DNA of 64,000 nucleotides, taken from NCBI GenBank assembly GCA_026027325.1, contig JAMSLZ010000009.1, positions 1,240,001 to 1,304,000 of the forward strand, in the 5' to 3' direction. The notes beneath the pieces were generated by a model, which was not told the origin of the DNA, did no database searches, and saw nothing but the letters and a program-made list of their open reading frames with translations. A program made the translations under genes and the position numbers. This stretch comes from Actinomucor elegans. Its lineage: Eukaryota; Mucoromycota; Mucoromycetes; Mucorales; Mucoraceae. Positions 46,999 through 58,385 of the stretch are shown in pieces; the stretch's first letter is position 1, and every line of letters starts with the position of its first letter.

Positions 46999-48460
46999 GC
47001 CAGCGCGATTTCTCTAATCCAAGCCTCGCTGCATTTCGCGATTTTTTTTTTCCAGGCACAATCCCTTCGTTCCCAAAACTCAAGATGTGTGATTAATAAT
47101 ACCAATCAATTCTTGTATTTATTGATGCTGTATTACACTTTATAGGGGGAGGGGGGGAGGGGGGGGGGTTGGCATTAAACACTCGACCATAAGCGCAAAC
47201 CAAAAGTTATATAAATCAAAGATAAGCATATTTCGTTAATTTGTGTTATACAAAAGTCGATTTTTGACGAACGCCAGAACTTGGTATCTCATCCTAACTT
47301 TATACAATGGTATTATTGCTGATTCCTTATTTATAATGTTGCATGAATTATTATAAACTATACCAGCTTCTGAAGACAAAGGCTCGATGTTCTCTTGTGC
47401 TTTAATATACAAAGGCATCATTTCGTACGGTGGGTATGCTAGCATTCATATAAATCTGTCTTGTCTCACGATGTACAAAGATGTGTTCCTTATCTGCGCC
47501 TCTTGTGTAAAGCGTATTTAGGTAATTAATATTGTCTGTAGGTATGTGAACCTAGATTCTATTACAAAATAAGCTTCTAAGATGTGATTCATATTGTCAA
47601 ATACCGATAGAGATATCCTGCCATAGTGGAATTTACTTGTTTTTGTTGGCTGTAAACCATTTCTGAAGTTGCCTCCGATAATAATAATAATAATAAAAAA
47701 GAAAACTGGCCAGAACATGGATTTCGTTGTTCTTGACAATGTTTGCTGATATACAGAACATATTCTAGCAAACCTTATGTGAAAAAAAAAGATACAACAA
47801 ATGGGGTAAAGATTATTTGGTAGTTCGTTATTTTGTAGAGTCGTCTTTGAGAAATAGTGATTTTTGTACCTCTTAAAAATGCAACCATAATGTGAGTATT
47901 TTATACAATAGAAACTACAAAAATACAGTTAGATGACTCGCTAATTTGCACACATTATATTGCTAGTCGGCTCTGCCTTGAAAATAGGTTTTATCTGCTC
48001 CACAAAAATACAACATATTGATATCTAGGTTTGAGGGTGTAAAGTACCCTTGGATTTTCTCTGAAATTCAACTGGGCTCATTTTGAACCACTTTACATTT
48101 CTTGACCGAATTCAATAATTTAATGTCGCACCTGATGCTCAGTGCATATTCAGAATGGAGCACTGTATCAACCTAATCCACAGTTCGACTATATAAGATA
48201 TAACTGTTATCCTATCATTAATGATTGGCAGTGAATGACATGCTTATGACCTACATCAAGTAGTCGATAGATCTCGCTACCAATCCCAACAAAATCTAGC
48301 ATTTTATTAACAGATCATACTCAGAGCAAAAAGGTATCTACATGTGTATTAGGCATTACTTGACTGTAACACCTAGTGTATCTTACTTTTCAATAACCAA
48401 GAGTACAAGTGACATATTCTTTCATAAGAATCCGGTCTAATGATCTATATACAAGATTTT

Positions 48461-48527
48461 GCTCCGATCTTGATTTAATGTCGCATCTGATTCATGGTTC
48501 ACATTCACAATGAACTGCTAGATCTAC
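48461..48527. repeat. Dispersed ~75-nt repeat, copy near 48.5 kb
   Basis: CCGATCTTGATTTAATGTCG then CATCTGATTC then CACAATGAACTGCTAGATC. It is the third of three copies in 430 bases, the densest cluster in the window. Confidence 0.65.
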
Positions 48528-48861
48528 CGGATCGTAGGATAAAGAGTGTACTTTAGAGTTCAACTTGTCTCGTTACCATTCTGGAGAGCAGCAATTCCCA
48601 AAAAAAAATATTACATGCATACGAAGCCTGAGATTGTTTTGTGTATCACGCCTGTACATATAATACAATGTATGGTAACGCGAGTTGTACATCCAAGACA
48701 TAGCTCCTAAAACAACATGCTATATAAGCAGTTTTTGCCAAAGGCCAAGTTTATACTGATTTCCGTCTATAGTATACTACTACTATTGTTACTACAGCTA
48801 GTTCAACTTGACCGAAAGCTGCTTAGTTTATGCTGTCCTAAACTATGAAATGGCTTTATTA

Positions 48862-49822
48862 CTACTTCTTTGCTACCAAAGCTTGAATGATGCAATCTTT
48901 TATAATTTTAATAGAGTTCTGTTTCGTAAACGTGTGTTCTAAACCAATATGACCTGCACGAATGATGGCCATATCGTCTTTGAGAATTCTACCCAAATAG
49001 ATCAATCGTAAGATATGCGTATCCACAGTTATATCTGATTCAGGACAGTCAAATATGCGGCTTTTTAAAGATCCCACCGTTTCATTTTCTGAACTTATCA
49101 TCAGTTTGAGATCTTTGTCAGTAGATAATCGTATGATTACTGAATATGGGTTTTGCAGACAATCGGGCGCAGGTACCAAATGATCTGATGGTGAATTGGA
49201 CTGTATACTACGATGATGATGGGCTGCACTTGAACGTTCAAGATTTTCTTTCGCTTCAATTATGGAAGATAAAGCTAATGACGCGTCATCTTCCTCCTCC
49301 TCCTCCTCCTCCTCCTCCTCTATTATCAAGTTTGTAGGAGGTATTATACAATACATAGGAATTTCATATTGATTTCCTAGTTCTGTTATACACAATAAGT
49401 TTTTTAGATCATCTAACAAATTTATATATTACCATCAAAACAACCTTGGCAAGGATTTCCTGTTGGTAAAATAATGTTGGCTGCTTCCAATATTGATCTT
49501 GCCATATTAATATCTTCTTCTGAAAAGGCCGCCTTAAGCGCTTGCCATATCTCTCCTCGTCCCTATAAAAGAATATTAATTTGACAAATACACAGCATGC
49601 ATTTGTTCATGCTATTACTCCGTATGAAGGTGAAGTCTCCCAAAACACGGACCGTTTTTGATCCAATTGAGACTGTGTTAATGGGATATCTGAAGTCCAT
49701 ATGAGTCCAGCTTTTGTAAATGGTTTACTTTTATTCAAAGACAGAGGTATGGGCGCAGAATGATCAGGGTTACTGCTATGATTGGCTGTTTGGTCGACTA
49801 GACTAGATGAACAACAACCCAT
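48862..49822 (-). CDS. DC-UbP/UBTD-type ubiquitin-domain protein
   Basis: Three exons (49619-49822, 49433-49562, 48862-49382) encode 284 residues. The protein starts MGCCSSS, a likely myristoylation and palmitoylation signal. Then comes the UBD helical region of DC-UbP/UBTD proteins (about residues 40-115: AGLIWTSDIPLTQSQLDQKR, WQALKAAFSEEDINMARSILEAANIILPTG) followed by ELGNQYEIPMYCIIPPTNLI. A 10-Glu run encoded by a GAG repeat leads into a C-terminal ubiquitin-like domain (about 205-284). These proteins link ubiquitin to its conjugation and removal machinery. The E-tract length is likely to vary between strains. The ATG is 100 bases from the stop of the PPTase gene upstream. Confidence 0.9.
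49290..49320. repeat. GAG/CTC trinucleotide repeat (Glu tract)
   Basis: (CTC)n on the plus strand encodes the Glu tract of the DC-UbP-like protein. Confidence 0.85.
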
Positions 49823-49900
49823 TATTTGTTATATAAAAGAGTAAGAAAAGGAACAAAAAGGTAGATACAGAAATACACTATTTGTTAAAGCTGAGGGAAC

Positions 49901-49920
49901 CGGGGATAGTTGAATCCCCG
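49901..49920. other. Perfect short inverted repeat after the PPTase stop codon
   Basis: CGGGGAT then AGTTGA then ATCCCCG: 7-base arms and a 6-base loop, two bases downstream of the phosphopantetheinyl transferase stop and ~80 bases upstream of the DC-UbP-like start. Could be a hairpin at the 3' end or a GGGGA-type stress-response site pair. Confidence 0.4.
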
Positions 49921-49921
49921 C

Positions 49922-50941
49922 CTATTGGCTGTGAGATACCCGCTCTGTGATGTCCTGGAGATTCACTGGAGAAAAAAGGTTGCATTGCTGCGTTAGGCAA
50001 GTTTCGGTACCTATTAATTTTGTAGGAGATTGGATCAATTCACTATTATAACAAACAACAGCAATAGTATCTTGATCGAGATAGGTGAGGTAGAAATGCC
50101 AAGACTCACTTCTATTACACTCAAAATTCATCTTGATCTATCGACTTTTACGTTAGGGGCCTAAAGGAGCGTATTGATGAATACAATATGTGTACCTGGT
50201 TTTCTTCATTAATAAAGTCCAGTTTTGAAAGGTCTAATGACAGTCCCAAACCAATTGCTTTTATATAACTTTCTTTGCAACCCCATAGCTCAAAGAATGT
50301 TTGAAGTTGCATGCTGGATTCTTGATGGTTCATGATCAATTGCATCTCGCTTTGCGTCAACTAAATACGACTGATAAGGAGGCAAGACGTGGTTATATAC
50401 TATTTTACTGTTACCTGCGATTGAAAGCTCTTTATAAAGGCATCGATCGAGGTATATGTGGGGCGATCGATATGAACTGCGTCCACACCCACCTGAAAGC
50501 CTTTTACACAGCCGAAGATCACCCAGTTGCCTTCATGAGACACATTGAAATCGTAGTTATAATCATTGTTTTTCTAGCAGGCCGAAAAAAACATTAAAAG
50601 TTAAACATGAGCCCAAGCTATTGTATTTATTATTTTACCAGAAAGGGCTTTCCACCTGGGACTCGATCAAATTCTAGAACATGCCAAGGTATCTGAAGTT
50701 CGTGTGAAAAGAAATATCGACGAAGCAATAAACTTGCTAATGCCAAATGGCGATCTCGATCGAATTTAAATCGAATTACAGACGCATGTTCAATGGTAGG
50801 CAGCCAAGAAAGAGCTTCTTGGAACTAATGGCGGTAAAATTAGAACATTCAAGTAAATTGAAAGCAAAATTTCGCGAACATTACTCGGTTTCCTTCAAAA
50901 GCAGCTTCAATGTTAAATGACAGTAAAGTCAAATTTGACAT
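49922..50941 (-). CDS. Sfp/Lys5-type 4'-phosphopantetheinyl transferase
   Basis: Five exons (50885-50941, 50639-50824, 50415-50573, 50196-50360, 49922-50137) encode 260 residues, all phase 0. Family motifs are: FKFDRDRHLALASLLLRRY, VPGGKPFL, FNVSHEGNWVIFG, then the metal-binding VGVD (Asp112), and FFELWGCKESYIKA with the WxxxKESxxKA signature (Trp160, Lys163, Glu164, Lys168). The enzyme transfers the 4'-phosphopantetheine arm of coenzyme A to carrier proteins such as fatty-acid synthase ACP or alpha-aminoadipate reductase (lysine synthesis). Position 114, often acidic in bacterial Sfp, is Val, as in other eukaryotic forms. The C-terminus is a short beta-rich tail. Confidence 0.92.
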
Positions 50942-51923
50942 GTTACTAAGGGGGAAAGGTAAAAATGCTAAAATTTCTAAACCACTAACTCTATAAAGCA
51001 ATGTTGTTTGTTTCTCTTTGTTTTCCTAATCCTATGTCCGCTCTCCTTCTCTATATATAATAAAAAAAAGTAAAAGGTTCCCGGTAAAAGTGTATCTAGT
51101 CTCTATCAGCTATTTTTACTGTCTTTATTATTGACGAGCTGGCTGAAGTTAAGGTTGGTGTAATTATTATCATACGTGTACCGTTCATGTCTCGATTAAG
51201 TTCATAGCTCCCTTGTATCTATAGTATCCTTCCATCATTTTTTATACCATTTATCGCAATATTGATCTCTGCTTTTGGACCTATTACTGTTATGATGAGG
51301 TTTTTCATAATAAAAGTTATGTACTGGAACATATTTACTGAAACTGAGAAGGTTGGACTTTGTCTTGAGCGTCCTAAAAAAAAGGGCAATCAATACATAG
51401 ATTTTATACTTTTTATTCACTATTTTATGAATTTATACAAGAAAAGAATGTACATATTATGGTTGGGGGGGGGTTTGGTATCTAAGTTAACAATAGTAAT
51501 AACTATATTTTAGTCCATATAGGATTATGATACTGAATTGTAGTGCATTATAGTTTAAACGCCGCATAATATATATATATAATCTCTCGTGCTTATACAT
51601 TCTCCATTTTCCTCTTTCTTCACCTTTATGTATTTCTATATTCAAATACTAAAGAATATCAATGTTAAAAAGTATAATATTATATTACACTAAACATCAT
51701 GTGGCTAGGTTTTAGTTTAATGAGAATAAAGCTTTATCAAGATCATAATACAATGCCGGAAAAAAATTTCGTTTGACGTGTCTACTAAGGTCGATTGTGA
51801 GATCTGGAAGGAAGAGTAAAATATACTAAACGAGCAAATGAACCCATCTCTCTCTTTTTCTTTAATAAAAAAAAGGATAATAGAGTAGGAGGTATTGAAT
51901 TAATTTATTATACATATACAACT
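50942..51923. other. Spacer
   Basis: About 980 bases of AT-rich sequence between the PPTase start and the next minus-strand stop. A G-run lies near 51464-51471. No gene is supported. Confidence 0.55.
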
Positions 51924-53262
51924 CTAGACCCGATAAACAAAAGTAACCTTTTGATGATGGTTTTCGATAAAAGTGACCTCAAGCGTGATCAAATCATTTT
52001 GATGAATATCAGCAAAGTAATAACCCTTATTTTCATTAGGGGTTACAATGACAGGCATGGATCTATTACGAATATGCGTATCATACAGGGCTAAACGCCC
52101 ATCTTCTGGGTGATTTTCCAAATCCTTAAGGTGCTGCTCGATTTTGAGTTGATTATCGAAATCGAAGCAGATCCAGGCGATATTCTCGGGTACAAGTCCT
52201 TCTTCAATCAAGCGAAACACCCAGATACGTTCCAGGCTTGTAATTTTGGTCTTTTCTGGTGATAAAGTGTGATTGGTCGAAGGTTGTGGCGATGACAGCT
52301 GGCTGAATATTTCTTTTTGCTGTTGCGAGTCTAACACATCGCCCACGGCCCCATTATTGGTGGCGATCACTTGAATGGCAGGTGGTGAAGTTTGCTGTAA
52401 AGAGAGCCTTTTCGTTATATCTTTTCCTCCTGCTAATTTCTTTTTGAAAACAAGTGCAGTATTGGTGATAATGGATTTGTACCACTTCTTTTTTTCTATA
52501 ATAGGTGATGATAGAACCTGTTGCTTTTGTTCTGGAGGTGGAGTGACTGGCTTCTGTGGTTCCTGGTAAAGAGAAGAACGCTCTGAATCTATGGCCTTGA
52601 TAGTCTCTGCATTAATTAGCGTGTTTCTTTGAGTCGTTGTATCTTCAATGAAGGAACCTTCTTCATCCTCTTCATCTTGGTTTTGAGCATCCATGTCACA
52701 GTGATTGTCTTCTTCTACTTCTAGAGCTGTAGTATCATCTTGCTCATTGTTATAGTATAGACCACTATTGTTTCTTTCATCTTCGGGAGTGACAGGATAT
52801 TCTTGATAACTGTTTCTAGCGTGCTATATACAACAAAGTTTAATCATAGTATTATATAAATAAGGTATAGTTTACCTTTTGACGTCTTCTACCATGGCCT
52901 TTATTGAAGTAGTTAGGTTCATCTTGGTATGGTTGCTGATAATAATATGGAGTGTTAGGTGAGATGTTTGGATCTACCATCTCATCGTACGAAGATCGGC
53001 GTCTATTATAATAGTTTTTTACAGACAATGGATGGGCATAGGCGTCTTCGGACATTGTAGTAGAAGGGTAGTAGTAGTCTTGATCCATAAAAGCTCTATC
53101 ACTGTTTCTTCTACCTTGTTTCTCGCTTTTTTGTCTTGCATACCTACCATTACCACGTAGATAATACGCGTGCCGGTATAGATCTGATTGACTATCAGCA
53201 ATACTATCGCTGTCTGCTTGAGAGTAACCATCATTCGCACGAGAGTAATTATAATAATCCAT
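51924..53262 (-). CDS. Hypothetical protein with possible WWE-like C-terminal domain
   Basis: Two exons (52876-53262 and 51924-52823, 52-nt intron) encode 428 residues. The first ~130 residues are Tyr/Asn/Arg-rich low-complexity; the middle is acidic and Pro/Gln-rich with many Ser. The last ~100 residues look folded: ERIWVFRLIEEGLVPENIAW, then WICFDFDNQLKIEQHL, LALYDTHI, PVIVTPNEN. The pattern Trp...Trp-x-x-Phe...N-x-x-IE resembles WWE domains, which bind ADP-ribose in ubiquitin ligases and PARPs. That resemblance is by eye and uncertain. It would need a structure comparison. Confidence 0.55.
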
Positions 53263-53407
53263 GGCTTTTATTGATATAAGAAAAAAGAATCAAAGAAAGA
53301 AAGGAAGGAAAAGAAGAGATGTATATCTAGAAAAACTTTGTTATTTACAAGAAGTTTGTTATTGTTATTTTGGCTTAAAAAAGGTAAGCAAGTAACACAC
53401 AGACGGA

Positions 53408-53734
53408 TTACATTATAGTACAATTCGTACTGTAATCGTGAAATAGCTCATCTGTTTTTCGAGGATTGATAAAGGTAGGCTCGACAACATACACCTTTTC
53501 CTTGCTACTGCTGAAAACTGTACTTGTAAATCCAGCTACGTCTTCTACTGTCTCAAATGTCATATTGATTTCCGCTTTAAAGAATATAGAGATTAGATCT
53601 TGATCTGTGGTACAAAAATCAAATGAAAACTTACTTTGCTTTGCATGATGCTTCTGGGCAATAGGCTCCGGTGCAGGGTGCTTTAAATCAAGCGCTTCTT
53701 CATACGTGTATTGTTCATCTCTGTAAGGAAACAT
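53408..53734 (-). CDS. Small protein with C-terminal CaaX box
   Basis: Two exons (53635-53734 and 53408-53574) flank a 60-nt intron (GTAAGT...AAAG) that is a multiple of three and has no stop, so the unspliced reading frame is also open (108 versus 88 residues). The predicted protein ends NCTIM-stop, a classical CaaX box for farnesylation (Cys, aliphatic, aliphatic, Met). No domain is recognised; the N-terminus is acidic/aromatic (MFPYRDEQYTYEEALDL). A lipid-anchored small signalling or scaffold protein is inferred. It is too unlike G-protein gamma subunits to be called one. Confidence 0.6.
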   Translation of the reverse strand: MFPYRDEQYTYEEALDLKHPAPEPIAQKHHAKQSKFSFDFCTTDQDLISIFFKAEINMTFETVEDVAGFTSTVFSSSKEKVYVVEPTFINPRKTDELFHDYSTNCTIM

Positions 53735-55566
53735 GATCTATAAAAAGTAGAGAATGTGATTTTTATCATCACTCTTGCTTATATACAATTCTGCATGTTT
53801 TGGGCTTCATTGTTCTGTAATCCCTAATTGGGTGCCGTTTATAGTTATTTCAAATAACAATGTCACCATTTCCTAAAAAGACAGTGCTTCTAACAACTTT
53901 CCAATATCTAACGCTGGCTGTTATATAGGCAAAACAATGCAGCATCAACAACTTCACTGTCCCACAAGTCGCGTAAGAGCATAGCTCTAACTTTCTAAAT
54001 GAAACATAGTGTGGTCTTTATATCATTCAGAGCCCCATCTAATTTCGTATCACCTTTGCTAAAAGTACTATGCATCCATCTAAAGATTTTTTTACTATTA
54101 TATAGTCGTGATAATATATTTGGAGTTTTTGAATGAGGCTAGATGCATGCTGGCGTAATAGTGGTAGTAATATTGATTATTTAAATAACCGACAGCTATC
54201 AAAATTGATATCATACGCATACGTCGTCCTGTGATGTTAGACCCCTTGGAATGCTGCTAAACAGTTTAGTTATATAATTGAACATTCAACTAGATTCTTG
54301 TGAGCTACCAATGCTACGGTATAGCCAATTTTAGTGTTTAAGGTATTTTTTTGTCCCAGATCTCAGGATCCAAAATTTGACTTTTGGGATTGCTAACGAT
54401 TAAATCAGGATAAAAGAGCATGCAATTAAGAAATAAAAAACAAAAAAATGTTGAGGATTTAGAATATAAAAATACTTTTTCGTATAGCTCTCTCTCTCTC
54501 TCTCTCATTCTTGGCAATATAATTTGTATTTGCAAACTTAATGCATTTGATGAGACACAGCCATGATGTCTTCATTGGTTATCGGAAGTTCAACAAGAAA
54601 ACCATGGATCAAACACATGCCCAAAATCCCCAAGATCACAAATTGTATTTAGATCATCAAGAAATCAAAAAAAACAGCGTGTAACTTGCCATGCGCATAG
54701 AAAAAAGTTGTACTTTATAATAATAATAGTCTAAAGGTATTATTGATATTTTAAGGGATCTATACAGGCCCGACGATAGGATGTTTTTACACTTTAGAAC
54801 AATATATTTCCTTTGGATACACCACAAAGTCTGAACCAATCGATAAAGTGCTTCATGATTTATTTTTATTATTAAGAGCTTAACCCTCTAATTTGTGTAT
54901 ATCATATTTTATGTTATGAAATAGTTTTTTAGCGCAAAATTTGATTTCTGCGCGCCAATATTTTTCTTTTTGAAAATTAGGTATTAATCATTCTGATTGA
55001 CCTTAATCAAATGTCGCATTAGTTGGTAGATCGTGCTCAGAATGAATTATTGCATCCAGTGAAATCTCATTTAAGCTCTAATTCTTCGGTTGCAATTAAA
55101 TACTTGTATACATTTGCTAATCTATTACCATCAGCTGGAAAGAGAGCCTGTTTTCCTTTTGACTAAAAAAAAGCCTTTAACTTTTTTTGGAACATGTAAC
55201 GGCGGAAGGATTTCTCAGCTACTAAACCAGGAGAATGGTATGTAATTAGGCGTGGAGTTTTGGTTTTCATGGAGAAAAATATATATAATTAAATCTGAGG
55301 ATGGAGATGTTAAAGATTATACTGCAGTCTTTTGATATAGATTACATTTATAAATCGTATGGGATATAGAAAATTATTGAACAAAAAAAAAAAAAAATTC
55401 CCGGTAACTCATCAGCCTATTCTCATCTTGACTATATATATAGTATATATCGTAAAACCTCTTGCATTTGACGGTATATTAGCGTCTTCTTTCTTACTCT
55501 CATTTTTTTTAAGTCTAATATCCTATTTCAGCATTTACTTAAGACACAAAATATCTCCTACTGCAA
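53735..55566. other. Gene-free spacer
   Basis: No gene is supported. A dispersed-repeat copy is at about 54994-55060. A CT-repeat lies near 54487-54507, and an A-run sits near 55385-55398. Confidence 0.55.
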
Positions 55567-56961
55567 ATGAGTTCAATGCGCCCTAAATCCACCAGAGGCC
55601 GTAATCGTCGAAACCCGCTGACGTTTTCAATGCGGCAGAAAAAGAAAGAGAGATCGGAAATACGAAAAAACGCGGCACCTACAATTTTGCCACCTAACTT
55701 AGAGGACAGTGCAGAAGATACAACACCTGATCAGTCCGAAAACCACACACATGCCGAAACAGAGATTGTATCTCTTGCCGAAGAAAAAACAGCACAACTT
55801 TCACCAGTGATCGCTAAAGCTACTACTTCTTCAGATCAAAACAAAAAGAATTTAGCATCAGACACATTGGATATATATGATCCTGCTCGTATATTTCCTT
55901 ATACGAACAAACGTGACGGAGTAACTCAAAAGACCATTGCTGAAGAGAGTAAGCAATGGGAATCCTTGTTTGACCCACAACATTCCTTTGGATCATTTCA
56001 ACACGCGATAGCCAAGCCAGTAGCTTCTTATCAATATTTTTACAAAGGCAAATGGCCATTGGATACCAAAGATATCATGGGTATGGTGCCTCCAAATGGC
56101 AATGCCGATAGGACTACCAAGTTTTTGTTTCCTAGCGCACCAGATCCTACACTACCTGACCTTGAACAGCTTGAACAATACATTAATGCACCTTTGCGAC
56201 AGGAAGAAGAGCCCATTAGCATGGAAAGCAGCATGGCTTCCTTGGGTCAAATTGAAATCTTACCGTGCGCTTCACTATCATCGTTTCCCAAATATAAAAT
56301 AGCGGCAGCAAAAAACGATCAATCATTATGGAAAGATCGATTGGAGCTTTTAAACACAATACAGCAGCAGGGATTTCGCGAAGAATGGAACGGTACTCAA
56401 AATGCTTACTCGCTGTCGAAAACCGCGCGATTGAAGCGCAAGGCTGAGAAATTGAAACGAGAAGCCTCGGTACATTCCCATACAACGCGTGCAGATTATA
56501 AGTCACATCTCGTAAATATAGAACCAGACATCATGTTTCAAGAAGAAGAGCAGAGTAGTCTAGCGAGTTTGGAAGATGAAACGTATGATATTAATGAAAA
56601 AGAGGATATGGAGAAGCAAATAAAAGAGAAGCCAGAGCTCAAGAGGAGAACCAGGCTGTCGTTTTTGCTGTTTGTCTTTGGATTTGCGTTTCCACCTTTG
56701 TGGGTCATTGGCGCGTTATATACGCCAACCATGCCAAGAACTAGCTTCTGTCAAAAAGTAGATCAAAAATGGAGAAGATGTTCGCGGCAAGCTTTGTTTG
56801 TGTTCATGATCCTGGTGGCTGCTGTTGTTGTGTTAGTATTGGCACTTAAGCCACAGGCGGTTGGATTACGAAATAGCAATGAAGAGGGATATAAAGAAGA
56901 AAGGGTTGTTTTTGATGAAAATGATAGTAATATAGCTGGAAGACAGCAGCAGATTCGATAA
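55567..56961 (+). CDS. Two-TM protein with disordered cytosolic N-terminus
   Basis: A single 464-codon exon. The first ~350 residues are hydrophilic, Lys/Arg-rich at the start and acidic near 320-355, with no recognised domain. Two hydrophobic segments follow at about 363-386 (RLSFLLFVFGFAFPPLWVIGA) and 408-428 (ALFVFMILVAAVVVLVLAL), joined by a Trp/Arg-rich loop. The pattern FPPLWxIGA occurs in fungal membrane proteins of unknown function. A plasma-membrane or endosomal anchor is inferred. A 17-A run follows the stop. Confidence 0.7.
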   Translation: MSSMRPKSTRGRNRRNPLTFSMRQKKKERSEIRKNAAPTILPPNLEDSAEDTTPDQSENHTHAETEIVSLAEEKTAQLSPVIAKATTSSDQNKKNLASDTLDIYDPARIFPYTNKRDGVTQKTIAEESKQWESLFDPQHSFGSFQHAIAKPVASYQYFYKGKWPLDTKDIMGMVPPNGNADRTTKFLFPSAPDPTLPDLEQLEQYINAPLRQEEEPISMESSMASLGQIEILPCASLSSFPKYKIAAAKNDQSLWKDRLELLNTIQQQGFREEWNGTQNAYSLSKTARLKRKAEKLKREASVHSHTTRADYKSHLVNIEPDIMFQEEEQSSLASLEDETYDINEKEDMEKQIKEKPELKRRTRLSFLLFVFGFAFPPLWVIGALYTPTMPRTSFCQKVDQKWRRCSRQALFVFMILVAAVVVLVLALKPQAVGLRNSNEEGYKEERVVFDENDSNIAGRQQQIR

Positions 56962-58385
56962 TAAAGAGTTTGCATTCTTCTCATTTGAAAAAAAAAAAAA
57001 AAAAATGGCGCGGGTACCGAGACTTGATCACACCAATATGGATTGTTGTGTTTCTAGAGATGCTAAGCCAGTGAATCTCAGGATTAACACTCACTGGTGG
57101 TATCTATAATCACTGTCAACCTCCGTATACATATATACTATATGGAAATCATCCGTGGTTAATTTACTTCCGAGTCAACTCGATTGCGATTCGATACTGG
57201 TCTGTGGATTTAGAAAGGTTCAAAATGTAAAAAGCAGTTTACAAAAGCAATTACTCTAAAGTTCACAATGTATCCTCTTTTAAGCATTATTCAGATTCTA
57301 TAATGAGTAATTTTTGTCCGTATAAACTACTGCAAATCTTTAGCATATCAATAATGACAGCCTCATCTTGATATGGTTATGGCTAACGGGGCGTTTTAGT
57401 CTATCTCGATTAAGTATTTTAAACACAATGAGTCACCCGAAACCGAGAATACAGAAATAAGCATTACAACATATCTACTAAGCGTTTAAGGCGCAGTAAA
57501 AGAAGTTGTTGGTTTTTTTTCTAAGCATTCCAAAAAAAAAAAAAAAAAGAAACTGTCGAATAGAGCCGATCAAATTTACTTTATTAGTATTTTTTTTTTT
57601 TTTTCTAAATTGCCTTGTGTAGTAGAAACATATATTATAATACTTAAAAATCGTCTGCAAGTTGTTTCCTTGCTACAATAGTACGGTTTGATAATACCAA
57701 TCGCCAAGTCAGAGTGAATGTAATCAAGAATCGATTTGATTCAGATATGATCATAAATACTTGAGCTATTACAAGTAAATGAAGAATAAAAGCTTCTGGA
57801 TTCCTCTCAAGCGGACTATGTCAATTGAAGGCGATCTCGGTCCTAAAGGGCCGACAAATAGGATCCTTATTAATTTCCATTTCCGATCTGTCAGAATCTT
57901 TATCTACAGATCTATTAGAACAGTTTTGGCTTGCTATATCGATTTAAGCAAATAAAGAATAAAGAACTATTGTTTGGTGTGTTAGATCACCATAAAATGA
58001 CATTCACTTTTATTCTCTGTCTTGTGTGACTTAGTACAAAAAAGTACGATAAACTCTCCAGCCGTCAGGGAGTTTTAACTTTAGTACCACTTAAAAATCT
58101 TGTAAGATTAGCTTGCCCCATTAATAATATAAAAAAAAAAGAGTAACTTGCCCCAGGCTGCTTGCTATATACACGCATATGCGAAGCAAGTACTAAAACT
58201 AATACAACCCTCCTTATAGGTGGTAGTACTAATATGGGACCGAAGAAAAAATCTCTTTTGCTATTTCCTTTTTTGATTGCACCTTTTGGTTGTACCTTTT
58301 TGTTGGCACCTTCTATATAAAATCTCATTTCTTTACTTTTCTCTTCTTCATCCTTGTACTTTTTCTTTTCAATTAACCACTTATA
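56962..58385. other. Intergenic region with promoter of the C2H2 gene
   Basis: No gene is supported. A and T runs occur near 56985, 57533 and 57590. TATATAAAA (58314-58322) lies about 64 bases upstream of the next ATG. Confidence 0.55.
58314..58322 (+). promoter_or_regulatory. TATA box of the C2H2 gene
   Basis: TATATAAAA lies 64 bases upstream of the ATG at 58386, followed by a pyrimidine-rich leader. Confidence 0.5.

Larger units (their letters stand above)
46902..48861. other. Spacer with NDC80 promoter, G-rich tract and dispersed repeats
   Basis: Contains the NDC80 promoter (cell-cycle box below), a G-rich tract at about 47147-47169, and three consecutive dispersed-repeat copies at about 48101-48172, 48264-48332 and 48461-48527. 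A short frame at 47236-47445 (minus) is not supported. Confidence 0.6.
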
